This document shows, one piece after another, positions 26,816 to 34,922 of a stretch of DNA of 64,000 bases. The translations under genes and the position numbers were made by a program. Under the pieces are notes generated by a model. It had not been told where the DNA came from and did not search any database. It worked only from the letters and a program-made list of their open reading frames with translations. Positions within the stretch are counted from its first letter, which is position 1. Every line of letters begins with the position of its first letter. The DNA comes from Brevundimonas sp. Lineage in GTDB: Bacteria; Pseudomonadota; Alphaproteobacteria; Caulobacterales; Caulobacteraceae. The stretch covers positions 1-64,000 of the forward strand of contig NZ_QFNM01000010.1 of assembly GCF_003248455.1 (NCBI RefSeq). The letters are read 5' to 3'.

Positions 26816-27781
26816 ATGACCTTTCCTCTCCGCATCGGCACCCGCCGCTCCAAGCTGGCGCTTGCCCAGTCCGGCATGATGCAGCGCGCCGTCGGCCGCG
26901 CCCTGGGCGTGCCCGAGGCCGAGATCGAGACCGCCGTGCCCCTGGTCGAGATCGTCACCACCGGCGACCGGGTGCAGGACCGCCGTCTGCTGGAGATCGG
27001 CGGCAAGGCCCTGTTCACCAAGGAGATCGAGGAGGCCCTGCTGGACGGGCGCATCGACCTGGCCATCCATTCGATGAAGGATGTCCCCGCCGTTCAGCCA
27101 GACGGCCTGTGCATCGCCGCCATCCCCGAACGCGAGGACGCCCGCGACGCCTTCGTCAGCCGGAACTACGCCAGCTTCGCCGAACTGCCGATCGGCGCGC
27201 GCCTGGGCACCGCCAGCCTGCGTCGCCAGGCCCAGGCCCTGGCCCTGCGCCCCGACCTGAAGGTCGAGATGCTGCGGGGCAACATCGACACCCGGCTGCG
27301 TCGCGCCGCCGAGGGAGAGTTCGACGCCATCCTTCTGGCTGTATCGGGCATGACGCGGTTGGGCGTGACCGACCCCATCCGCGAGAAATTGTCGCTGGAC
27401 GCCTTCCTGCCCGCCCCGGGCCAGGGGGCGCTGGCGATCCAGACCCGCACGGCGGACGCCGACGCCGCCCGGAACGCGCCCTGGGTCGACGCCCTGAACC
27501 ACGCCGAGACCGCCCTGTGCGTCGCCGCCGAGCGCGGGGCCATGACGGCGCTGGAGGGGTCGTGCCGCACCGCCGTCGGCGCCTACGCCCGCATCGAAAA
27601 CGACATGCTGCGCCTGACCACCGAAATGCTCAGTCCGGACGGCTCCGCCCGCTGGCGGCGCGTCGGCGAACTGCCGCAACCTGCCCTGGCCGACGCCCGG
27701 TCTCTAGGCCAGCGGCTGGGCGCCGAGGTCCGCGCCGTCGCCGGCGATCAGGACGTCGATCCCGCAACGCTGGACGGATGA
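26816..27781 (+). CDS. hemC: Porphobilinogen deaminase (hydroxymethylbilane synthase)
   Basis: 321 aa enzyme joining four porphobilinogens into hydroxymethylbilane. Signatures: LRIGTRRSKLALAQ at the N-terminus, HSMKDVPA, GTASLRRQAQAL, and the dipyrromethane-cofactor Cys in LEGSCRTAVGAYA. It overlaps hemD (ATGA). TATACT at 26753-26758, inside the tsaD start region, could be a -10 element, with weak support. Provides tetrapyrrole precursors also used by bphO. Confidence 0.97.
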   Translation: MTFPLRIGTRRSKLALAQSGMMQRAVGRALGVPEAEIETAVPLVEIVTTGDRVQDRRLLEIGGKALFTKEIEEALLDGRIDLAIHSMKDVPAVQPDGLCIAAIPEREDARDAFVSRNYASFAELPIGARLGTASLRRQAQALALRPDLKVEMLRGNIDTRLRRAAEGEFDAILLAVSGMTRLGVTDPIREKLSLDAFLPAPGQGALAIQTRTADADAARNAPWVDALNHAETALCVAAERGAMTALEGSCRTAVGAYARIENDMLRLTTEMLSPDGSARWRRVGELPQPALADARSLGQRLGAEVRAVAGDQDVDPATLDG

Positions 27782-28500
27782 TCCCGCCCCGCCCGGCCCG
27801 CGTCTGGATCACCCGCGCAGAGCCGGGCGCCGCGCGCACCGCCGCGCGCATCCGCGACATGGGGCTGACGCCCCTCGTCGCTCCTCTGCTGGCGGTCCAG
27901 CCGCTGAGGCCCGCCCTGCCCGACCTGGCGCGATTCGACGCCCTGGCCTTCACCAGTCCCAACGGCGTGGCCGCCTTTTCCGCCCTGACGTCGATGCGCG
28001 ACCGGCCCGTCTTCGCCGTCGGCCACGCCACCGCCCAGGCGGCGCGGAACGCGGGCTTCGTCGCGGTCCGCTCCGCCCAGGGCGACCTGGCCGCCCTCGC
28101 CCGGCTGATCGCGACCCGGATGTCCGGCGGCGCCCTTCTGGTCCCCCAGGCCGAAATACCCGCCGGAGACCTCGCCGTCGCGCTCACGGCGGCCGGCGCC
28201 CCCCACATCGTCGTCCACGGCCTGCCCGTCTACCGCACCCGACCGACGGCCCAGGCGGCGCCCGACGCCTTCGAGGCCGTCCTGGTTCATTCCCCGCGCG
28301 CGGGCGAATTGTTGGCCGACCGCCATGCGGCGCGACTGGACGGCGTCGCCGTCGTCTGCATCTCACCCGCCGCCGCGGCCCCGCTCGCCGCCCCCCTCGC
28401 CGTCATGGGCTTGGCCCCCCTGGCCGCCGCCACGCCCGACGAGGACGCCCTGCTCGCGATCTTGAAACCGGCGCTTGGCAAGCGCGGCCCGTCCGTATAA
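27778..28500 (+). CDS. hemD: Uroporphyrinogen-III synthase
   Basis: 240 aa, low-similarity HemD fold: RVWITRAEPGAARTAARI at the start, FDALAFTSPNGVAAFSAL, VFAVGHATAQAARNAGF, and VLVHSPRAGELLA. It cyclises hydroxymethylbilane with inversion of ring D. Start ATG 27778 overlaps the hemC stop, and hemC-hemD coupling supports the call. It is followed 43 bp later by tRNA-Thr. Confidence 0.92.
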   Translation: MIPPRPARVWITRAEPGAARTAARIRDMGLTPLVAPLLAVQPLRPALPDLARFDALAFTSPNGVAAFSALTSMRDRPVFAVGHATAQAARNAGFVAVRSAQGDLAALARLIATRMSGGALLVPQAEIPAGDLAVALTAAGAPHIVVHGLPVYRTRPTAQAAPDAFEAVLVHSPRAGELLADRHAARLDGVAVVCISPAAAAPLAAPLAVMGLAPLAAATPDEDALLAILKPALGKRGPSV

Positions 28501-28543
28501 AGACCCCCTCTCGCGCAGGCGCCCCAAGCCCCTCGCGACCGGA

Positions 28544-28619
28544 GCCGCTTTAGCTCAGCCGGTAGAGCACCTCATTCGTAATGAGGGGGTCGCGTGTTCG
28601 AGTCACGCAAGCGGCACCA
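28544..28619 (+). tRNA. tRNA-Thr (anticodon CGT)
   Basis: Cloverleaf readable by eye: a 7-bp acceptor GCCGCTT/AAGCGGC, D arm with GCTC-GAGC, anticodon arm with loop TTCGTAA and CGT at 28577-28579, T arm with GTTCGAGTC, discriminator A and encoded CCA. The 3' part from the anticodon stem to CCA is duplicated 155 bp downstream, marking this gene as an integration site. Confidence 0.97.
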
Positions 28620-28621
28620 CC
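28573..28621 (+). repeat. Direct repeat copy 1: tRNA-Thr 3' part (att-like)
   Basis: 49 bp from the anticodon stem through CCA+CC, present again at 28728-28776 with one mismatch. This is the inferred attachment half kept as a functional tRNA end. Confidence 0.85.
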
Positions 28622-28727
28622 ACCCCAGAGCCACGCTGACGAGGGACCGGCCGGCCGCCAAGGCTAGAGGCCCTTCCGCTCGCTAGTTCAGTGGGTACCC
28701 AGTGGGAAGCGCGTTGATCCGTAGCGG

Positions 28728-28776
28728 CATTCGTAATGATGGGGTCGCGTGTTCGAGTCACGCAAGCGGCACCACC
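28728..28776 (+). repeat. Direct repeat copy 2: tRNA-Thr 3' fragment (att-like)
   Basis: 48 of 49 bases match 28573-28621 (G to T at 28740). It lacks the 5' half of a tRNA, so it is not a gene. Typical trace left when an element integrates into a tRNA 3' end. Confidence 0.85.
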
Positions 28777-28819
28777 TTTCCAGAGCACCACTAGCTTTGA
28801 CGCCCGGTCGGGATAAGCC

Positions 28820-28862
28820 GGAAGGCGCTTCCGCTTGGGAGTTGCGTGGGTATGCAGTGGGA
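28820..28862 (+). repeat. Arm-type repeat, copy B
   Basis: GGAAGGCGCTTCCGCTTGGG followed by GTTGCGTGGGTATGCAGTGGGA after one extra base. It matches 32993-33034 with only a few differences plus a 1-base gap, and more weakly 28670-28707. Candidate recombinase arm site or element end. Confidence 0.7.
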
Positions 28863-28945
28863 GGGCCTTACGGCTGGTTTTGAGCTCATCACTTGCGGAG
28901 CGTCTTCTGGCTGACGGTAGCCAATATCTAAGCTAGGGGTTACGG

Positions 28946-31417
28946 ATGCCCAAGAAGCCTGCCGCCCCCGCGACCTCATTTCCACTTGAAGGCCTTCACC
29001 GTGTCGGGTCCCTCGTGTGGGTACCTTTGAAACACGAATGGCGTGACGTTACGGGGAAGCCAGAGGAGGAGGTGCGGCAAGAATTCATCCGCCATCTCCA
29101 CCTCACGTTGGGCTACAGCCTTGCGCAGATGGGCCAGGAAATGCGGACGCAATCAGGCACTAAGTCTGTGCGCGCGGATATTGTCGTCTGGGGATCTGCT
29201 GACGAAAAAGCTGACTCCGCGTCCCCCAAAATCGTGGTCGAATGCAAGGCGGAAAGTGTCAGCCTCAATCTGAAGGATTACTATCAGGGCGAGAGCTATG
29301 CTCGGTCGATGGGTGCTGAGTTCTTCGTGGCTCACAACCGTCGCTTCACCGAGCCTTTTGAAGTGGTCCCCGCCGCGCCGGGCAAATTCAAATCAGTTGC
29401 CCGCATTCCGGCAGCTAACGATTGGGGTGACGCGAAGAAGATCAAGGCGATAAAGAGCGCCCAGCGTGCCTTTAATAGAGTGGAGTTCACTCGACTGCTG
29501 CAAACCAGTCACGACATTATTCGTGATGTTCACAAGAAGGACCCCACAGCCGCATTTGACGCGATCTCCAAAGTTCTGTTCATTAAAATGTTCGTCGAGC
29601 GATCCGGCCTCCACGGCACGTTCACGACCGAATACCTCGACAATCGCAAGAAGCTGGCCTTACCGGGTGATCCGCCGGTTCACCAGCAGCTCTTCGATCA
29701 AACGAAGAACTTTTACAAAGCCGACAGTCTTTTCACGGAGAGGGACACGCTCGACATTTCAGAGGCGACCTTCCGCCGCATCGTCGAGACGCTGCAGACC
29801 TTCGACCTGGCCAAGACGGGCGACGACATCAAGGGCATCGCCTTTGAGAGGTTCCTCGGCGCCACGTTCCGGGGTGAACTAGGCCAGTTCTTCACTCCTC
29901 GTCCTGTCGTGGATTTTATGGTCGAGATGCTGAATCCTCGAGAAGGGCAACTCATCTGCGACCCGGCCGCTGGATCAGGCGGTTTTCTGATCCGCGCATT
30001 CGAACACGTCCGCAACGATATCGAAGCCGATCTCCAATCGCAGAAGGACGCGAAGCGGGCGGAGATTGAAGCGCTGAAGCTTGATCCCGAAGCGGAAGCC
30101 GACGCCATCGAAGCGGCCTTTATGGAGATCAATCGGGAACTGCTGCCTTCCACTGACGACAACAAGCCCGTCGATACTCGTCTGGGGCGGCTTGCATGGC
30201 GCTGCATCTTCGGCACAGACGCGGAGCCGCGCGCGGCGCGGACCGCAAAAATGAACATGATCATGCACGGGGACGGGCACGGCGGCATTCACCACCACGA
30301 CGGCTTGGTTGATGTGAATGGTATTTTCCCGGACAGGTTTGATTTGATCGTCACCAACCCGCCGTTCGGCTCAACGGTCGGACGCGATCAACGCCTAGGC
30401 GACAGTGACGAGACGCAGATCACCACTGATGACGACCTCATCAAGAAGCACCAGAGCCGTTACGGCGAAGTGTGGAAAGAGAACCACGCGCGCTTATTGA
30501 AGGCGCAGGAAGAGCGCACTCCGGTACTCGACCTGTTTGAGATCGGGCGTGACAAGGCCAGCCGCGACACAGAAGTAATCTTCGTCGAGCGGTGCCTTCA
30601 ACTGCTCAAGCCGGGCGGTCTGCTAAACATCGTGCTTCCCGACGGCAACCTCAACAATCCGTCGCTGAACTGGCTTCGCCGCTGGTGCGAGGGGCGGGCC
30701 AAACTGCTGGGCGTGATCAGCCTGCCGGAAGAGACTTTCCGCTCTAGTAAGGCGACGGCCAAATGTTCCGTCGTGACGCTCCGCCGATTCACCACCGAGG
30801 AGGAGGATGCTTGGGAAGCCGCTTGGACGGGGGCCCACGCCGCGCTGGACGGCTATTATGACGCGGAGCGCGATGCCGCTTGCGCCGCCGCGCGCGATGC
30901 CATCTTGACCGGCGGCGATGCGGACGTGGCGCAGGCGTTGGCCGACCTCGCCTCGTTGGGTGAGGATCAAGTAGGGCCGGGATGGAGCGCCGGAGTTCCG
31001 CCGACCTATCCGCGCATGGCCACGCCGTCCCGCGTAACGAAGACGCGCTGGCGCAAGGAAGGCAAGGACGCCAAACAACTGCGCTTGGCACGGGCAGCGC
31101 TCTCGGAGGCTTGGGAAGGCAAGGCGAGTGCGAAGGCCGTTGCTGCTGAGGCTGGCCGCGCCCTGGCGCGGAGGCTGAAGAAGATCGATTCAGAGCAAAC
31201 TGCCGCGCTCTGGGAGCATGTGCGCTCTGCGTTCGATTATCCGGTGTTTTTCGCCGCGCCGAAGGCTGTCGGAATCAGTTCGACCGGCGACACGGGCGAG
31301 AATGTGCCGAACGAGCTGCCGCAGGTGCTTGAGGCATGGCGCGCGTTCCATGCTTGGCTGGACGCGGGAGCAAAGGCGGAGGACCTGCCGGATTTTCGAG
31401 TACCCCTCGCTGCCTGA
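28946..31417 (+). CDS. Type I-like R-M protein: HsdR_N nuclease domain fused to HsdM N6-adenine methylase
   Basis: 823 aa. Residues about 20-160 resemble the HsdR N-terminal nuclease domain, with a PD-(D/E)xK-type set Asp78 (RADIVVWG) and Glu99/Lys101 (IVVECKAE). Residues about 170-290 are helical HsdM_N-like, then the N6-methylase core with SAM motif DPAAGSGGFL (Asp339) and catalytic NPPF (Asn471); the C-terminal 200 residues are unassigned. ATG at 28946 is preceded by AGGGGTT. No helicase-type hsdR is near, so it would act as a single cutting-and-modifying polypeptide guided by a specificity subunit. The adjacent hsdS is broken. AT-richer than surroundings, consistent with transfer. Confidence 0.88.
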   Translation: MPKKPAAPATSFPLEGLHRVGSLVWVPLKHEWRDVTGKPEEEVRQEFIRHLHLTLGYSLAQMGQEMRTQSGTKSVRADIVVWGSADEKADSASPKIVVECKAESVSLNLKDYYQGESYARSMGAEFFVAHNRRFTEPFEVVPAAPGKFKSVARIPAANDWGDAKKIKAIKSAQRAFNRVEFTRLLQTSHDIIRDVHKKDPTAAFDAISKVLFIKMFVERSGLHGTFTTEYLDNRKKLALPGDPPVHQQLFDQTKNFYKADSLFTERDTLDISEATFRRIVETLQTFDLAKTGDDIKGIAFERFLGATFRGELGQFFTPRPVVDFMVEMLNPREGQLICDPAAGSGGFLIRAFEHVRNDIEADLQSQKDAKRAEIEALKLDPEAEADAIEAAFMEINRELLPSTDDNKPVDTRLGRLAWRCIFGTDAEPRAARTAKMNMIMHGDGHGGIHHHDGLVDVNGIFPDRFDLIVTNPPFGSTVGRDQRLGDSDETQITTDDDLIKKHQSRYGEVWKENHARLLKAQEERTPVLDLFEIGRDKASRDTEVIFVERCLQLLKPGGLLNIVLPDGNLNNPSLNWLRRWCEGRAKLLGVISLPEETFRSSKATAKCSVVTLRRFTTEEEDAWEAAWTGAHAALDGYYDAERDAACAAARDAILTGGDADVAQALADLASLGEDQVGPGWSAGVPPTYPRMATPSRVTKTRWRKEGKDAKQLRLARAALSEAWEGKASAKAVAAEAGRALARRLKKIDSEQTAALWEHVRSAFDYPVFFAAPKAVGISSTGDTGENVPNELPQVLEAWRAFHAWLDAGAKAEDLPDFRVPLAA

Positions 31418-31485
31418 TCCGGCGGTGGGGGGAGCTGGACGAATGGAACGTAGAGCTAGACGGAGGGCAGGCTGGTGGCGGAGCC

Positions 31486-32426
31486 TTGCCGGCCATCAAG
31501 TTGAGCAAGCTCCTCACGCCGATTATCAACCCTATCGCGGCAGAGGAGCGCGACTTTGATTCTCTACGGTAATTGAGAAGATCACTTTCGGTGGGCGAGT
31601 GCAGATTCGTTCTCCGGAGCAACTTGTCGGCTACAAAGGCCCGTTGTTCCGTGCGGCCCCGGGCCAACTCATCATCTCAAAGATCAGAGTTCTCCAGGGT
31701 TCGTTCGCCATTATATCGGACGAGATGGGCGAGTTAGCCCTCAGCCCCGAATACCCCACGTTCGAAATCGACACGTCGCTTATCGATCGGCAGTTTCTTG
31801 AACTCGCTCTTCGTTCATCTGCCACGCTGGCCGAGCTGCGTCCGACCGGCAACACCACGAAACAGCGCGTCGCACCCGAGAAGTTCCTGACGGCACGCGT
31901 GGCGTGTCCCGAGATCGAAGACCAGCGATCGCTTGTTGACACATATCAGGCTGCGCTTGCTCAGGCAGCGACGCTTGAAGCGGAGGCGACGATCCTGGAA
32001 GCCGAAGGCTTGCGCGCTTTCGAGGCAGCGCTCGGGATCGTGGCTCCCCCGCCGCTACCGGATCGCCCACTCTTTGTGGCGCGCTTTTCGGATATTGGGA
32101 GGTGGAGTCGCGAATCCGTCCTCCGCCATGTCACCGGCACCGAACCGCCGCCCAGCCCACATCCCATAGTCGCGCTTGAAGATGTGATCGCTGATCTTGA
32201 AAACGGCTGGAGTCCCCAATGCCTATCTCGCCCTGCTGATGGCGAGGAATGGGGAGTGTTGAAGGTCGGGGCAATCTCAGCCGGGACCTACAACCCTCAC
32301 GAGAACAAGGCGCTGCCTGTTACCTTGACGCCGCGCCCCGCGCTAGAGGTGCGTGCCGGCGATCTCTTGATCGGTCGAGCCAACGTGACTCGCCTGGTCG
32401 GAGCGACAGCCTATGTTGAGGCGTAA
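31486..32426 (+). pseudogene. Type I specificity subunit HsdS, frameshifted and truncated
   Basis: The first segment (TTG 31486, LPAIKLSKLLTPIINPIAAE) reads into TAA at 31570; one added base near 31568 would join it to VIEKITFGGRVQIRSPEQLV and the rest of target-recognition domain 1 (FRAAPGQLIISKIRVLQGSF), the central helix (ALAQAATLEAEATILEAE) and the start of domain 2 (AGDLLIGRANVTRLVGATAY). Domain 2 then stops at 32426, about 100 residues early. The downstream frame from GTG 31599 could still yield a 275-aa half-subunit. Follows the methylase gene by 68 bp. Confidence 0.8.
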
Positions 32427-32808
32427 CCCTCGCTGACAGTAGGCTCGCAGAGCGATCGGCGTCTCGATTGATTAGTTGCTTTTGTCCTAGTTCGAATAGT
32501 TCAGACAGCTCGTCGTACACTTCCGTGCCAAACAAAAACTTGGCGCGGTCCACGTTCTGACGAGTGCCTTCGATTATGGTCTGAAGCTGGGCGGTCCCCT
32601 CCGCCGCTGTGTCAAGAAACACTCCGAACTCTACAAAGACCCGGTAGCGCAGATCGAACAGATCGGTTTTCGCTTTTAGCTTCTCGACGCGATGCTGGGA
32701 TTCCTGGATGCCGACTTGCCTCCAGGCCACGGTTGCCGCACCGATGACCGCGAGCAGGCCGGTGACCAAGGTGGCAGCTGCTTCCCAGCTCATGTAGTCG
32801 AATTTCAT
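32320..32808 (-). pseudogene. Membrane-anchored hypothetical protein with 3' end replaced by hsdS antisense
   Basis: 162 aa from ATG 32808: an N-terminal membrane helix (AATLVTGLLAVIGAATVAW), a basic helical region (ESQHRVEKLKAKTDLFDLRY), and FVEFGVFLDTAAEGTAQLQ. The sequence is coherent to about residue 125 (ELFELGQKQLINRDADRSAS); the last 35 residues are antisense of hsdS and full of Arg/His/Pro. So its native C-terminus is lost at the same point where hsdS ends. Family unknown; similar small proteins of unknown function occur in accessory regions. Confidence 0.6.
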
Positions 32809-32820
32809 CGGCGGAAACAC

Positions 32821-33305
32821 GCAACGCTCCTATCGTCTTGGTGAATGATTGCTCGCATCTTCAAGGCGCACAGGCGACCGTCTCCGGGGCCACGCGGGCC
32901 TGACCCGCTCCAGACCATCCCCATCAACCCACCATCCCGCCGCGACGCCATCGCGGTTCACCGGCGCTCGCGCGCCGGCACTCATCGTGAAAGGAAGGCG
33001 CCTCCGCTTGGGGTTGCGTGGGTATGCGGTGAGAAGGCAATGGGGCCGGTCCAGGCTCAGGGCTCATAGCCAGAAGGCACGGTAGCGGCGAGGGCTATGG
33101 CGGAGAGGAAGACGGGAAGCCGTGCGGCGCGCCTTGAGATGGGCCGCGTCGATCATGACCGTGCGGCGTTCGGTCTGGACCCCGGACAGGCCCTCCATGG
33201 TCCTGAGCCTAGATCAAACTGGCAACGACTCGGCAACAGACGCGCGCAAACAGCCCAGCAGGCCGGGACAGCGGCTGAAAAATCCTCACGATTTCAGAGA
33301 GAAGA
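32821..33305. other. Gene-free right flank of the island
   Basis: No gene with coherent codon use. It holds arm repeat copy C and short open frames that read through repeats or the tRNA-Val antisense. No integrase or excisionase remnant recognised. Confidence 0.6.
32993..33034 (+). repeat. Arm-type repeat, copy C
   Basis: GGAAGGCGCCTCCGCTTGGG then GTTGCGTGGGTATGCGGTGAGA, nearly identical to 28820-28862. Copies B and C are direct repeats enclosing the restriction-modification segment (about 4.2 kb apart). Confidence 0.7.
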
Positions 33306-33380
<75 letters not shown>

Positions 33381-33504
33381 GCCGTGGCGGCTCTCGATGG
33401 TTCGAGAGCGGGAAGGGCGGTCGTATAGCGGCACGATCCGCCTGCATCAAGCGCCTTTGGCCGCGGGGGCGAGATTTCTGAGAAATCCCTGGCGGATCAA
33501 CGGC

Positions 33505-33861
33505 TCAGGCGGCGACCATCCGCTCGACCTCGTTGACCAGGTCGCGCAGGTGCACCGGCTTGGACAGGACCTTGGCGTCGGGCGAGGCCTGGGCGGCGGT
33601 CAGGGCCACGGCGGCGAAGCCGGTGATGAACATGATGCGCAGGCCGGGCTGGCGGGCGGCGGCGACGCGGGCCACCTCGATCCCGTCGGCGCCCGGCATG
33701 ACGATGTCGGTCAACAACAGGTCGTAGGGGCCGTGCTCCAGCGCGTCGATGGCGTCGTCGCCGTTCTCGCAGTCGATCACCTGATGGCCCGCGCGCTCCA
33801 GCGCCCGCGTCAGGAACCCGCGCAAGGAGCCGTCGTCTTCGGCCAGAAGGATACGCGCCAT
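33505..33861 (-). CDS. cpdR: Response regulator CpdR
   Basis: 118 aa single receiver domain, the same length as Caulobacter CpdR and with its characteristic RILLAEDD, LLLTDIVMPGADGIEVAR (phospho-acceptor Asp52), IMFITGFAAVAL and AKVLSKPVHLRDLVNEV. In Caulobacter unphosphorylated CpdR primes ClpXP for cell-cycle proteolysis under control of the CckA-ChpT relay. Start ATG 33861 was chosen over a GTG 3 codons earlier because it reproduces the family length. Divergent from the N-formylglutamate amidohydrolase gene. Confidence 0.95.
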   Translation of the reverse strand: MARILLAEDDGSLRGFLTRALERAGHQVIDCENGDDAIDALEHGPYDLLLTDIVMPGADGIEVARVAAARQPGLRIMFITGFAAVALTAAQASPDAKVLSKPVHLRDLVNEVERMVAA

Positions 33862-33972
33862 GGAAAACACCCTTGAAACAGCGGGTCAGCCTTAAGGCTG
33901 CAACGGTAAACCGCCCATGAAATTCAACGATCAGCCGACTTCCTTCCACAGCGAAACCCGCTATGCCGGGGC

Positions 33973-34818
33973 ATGACCGACGGCGGCGACATCTTTACGA
34001 TCACCGCGGCGTCGCCGGCGGCGGGCGCGACGGCCCTGGTCTTCGCTTCGCCCCATTCGGGCGACCGCTACCCCGAGGACATGGGCGCGGCGCCCGGTCT
34101 GAGCGCCGCCAGCCTGAGAAGCGCCGAGGACGCCCTGGTCGGGCGGCTGGTCGCCGAGGGGCCGCGACGGGGGGCGCCCCTGATCGAGGGGCGGATCGGC
34201 CGGGCCTATGTCGATCTGAACCGCGACCCCGACGAACTGGACCCCGCCCTGATCGCGGGGCTGGAGGGACCGACGGGGGCCAAGACGGCCGCGGGCTATG
34301 GCGTCCTGCCGCGTCTGGCCGGGGACGGGACGCCCCTTTACGCCCGTCGGCTGACGCTGGACGAGGCCAGGGCCAGGATCTCCGCGGTCCACCAGCCCTA
34401 TCATCAGGCGCTGGGGGAACTGATGCAGGCGACGCGGGACCGGCAGGGGCGAGCGGTGCTGATCGACTGGCATTCCATGCCCACGCGGGCGACGGGGGCC
34501 GAGGTGGTGCTGGGCGACCGCTACGGCTCGGCCTGCGGAGCGCGTCTGACCCGGCGGCTGCGCGCCCTGTTCGAAGGCGTGGGCTGGCGGGTGTCGCTGA
34601 ACCGTCCCTACGCCGGGGGCTGGTCCACCCAGCGCTGGGGCCGGCCGGAGGAGGGCTATGAGGCGATCCAGATCGAGATCAGCCGGGGCCTGTATCTGGA
34701 CGAGACCACCCTGGCGCCCGGCCTCGGCTTTCGCCGCACGGAAAAGGCGCTGGCCCGGGTGATCGCCGCCCTGTGTTCGGAGCCCTGGGCGCCGGACGCA
34801 GGCGCAAGGTGTGACTGA
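33973..34818 (+). CDS. N-formylglutamate amidohydrolase family protein
   Basis: 281 aa with the FGase fold: LVFASPHSGDRYPEDM (metal and catalytic His region), GRAYVDLNRDPDEL, LIDWHSMPT, and IQIEISRGLYLDE. Members hydrolyse N-formylglutamate in histidine degradation or act on related N-formyl compounds; no hut genes are nearby, so the substrate is open. Its placement beside cpdR is, to my knowledge, conserved in Caulobacterales. Confidence 0.92.
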   Translation: MTDGGDIFTITAASPAAGATALVFASPHSGDRYPEDMGAAPGLSAASLRSAEDALVGRLVAEGPRRGAPLIEGRIGRAYVDLNRDPDELDPALIAGLEGPTGAKTAAGYGVLPRLAGDGTPLYARRLTLDEARARISAVHQPYHQALGELMQATRDRQGRAVLIDWHSMPTRATGAEVVLGDRYGSACGARLTRRLRALFEGVGWRVSLNRPYAGGWSTQRWGRPEEGYEAIQIEISRGLYLDETTLAPGLGFRRTEKALARVIAALCSEPWAPDAGARCD

Positions 34819-34832
34819 TCGGCGATCAGATC

Positions 34833-34860
34833 AAAAAAAAGCCGCACCCGAGGGTGCGGC
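34833..34860 (-). terminator. Rho-independent terminator of the candidate sRNA
   Basis: An 8-bp GC stem with CGAG loop (34841-34860) is followed on the minus strand by eight T (34833-34840). On the plus strand the following sequence is GTTTG, so it is a weaker terminator for the amidohydrolase gene. Confidence 0.9.
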
Positions 34861-34915
34861 GTTTGAAGTCTATAGGGAGGAAACGCCCAGGAAGGGCAAG
34901 ACGCCCGGAGGCGTC
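34833..34915 (-). ncRNA. Candidate small RNA, about 83 nt
   Basis: On the minus strand a sigma-70-like promoter (TTGACC, 17 bp, TAGATT) precedes an 83-nt segment made of three hairpins: GACGCC-TCCG-GGCGTC (34900-34915), GCCC-TTCCT-GGGC, a single-stranded TTTCCTCCCTATAG, and a terminator hairpin GCCGCACC-CGAG-GGTGCGGC followed by eight T. C/U-rich loops including CCTCC and TTCCT resemble the anti-Shine-Dalgarno loops of alphaproteobacterial sRNAs. It lies 3' of the DUF599 gene beside ppa. From memory the Caulobacter stress sRNA GsrN has similar DUF599/ppa neighbours, but I see no sigma-T promoter here. Confidence 0.7.
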
Positions 34916-34922
34916 GAAGATC

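Larger units (their letters stand above)
28620..28945. other. Gene-free integration-scar region
   Basis: No credible gene. It contains two units with 155-bp spacing: tRNA 3' end, a diverged filler, then an arm sequence (28670-28707 and 28825-28862) sharing CTTCCGCT and AGTGGGA. Codon usage and GC are unlike neighbours. Open frames on the minus strand here merely translate the repeats. Confidence 0.75.

Noticed and set aside
28603..28985. Two minus-strand frames near tRNA-Thr sharing SHWVPTELASG / SHCIPTQLPSG
   Set aside because: The similarity comes from the duplicated arm repeat at DNA level, not from protein conservation.
28946..33034. Intact mobile element or prophage
   Set aside because: No integrase, transposase, replication or phage structural gene is present; only att-like scars and decayed genes.
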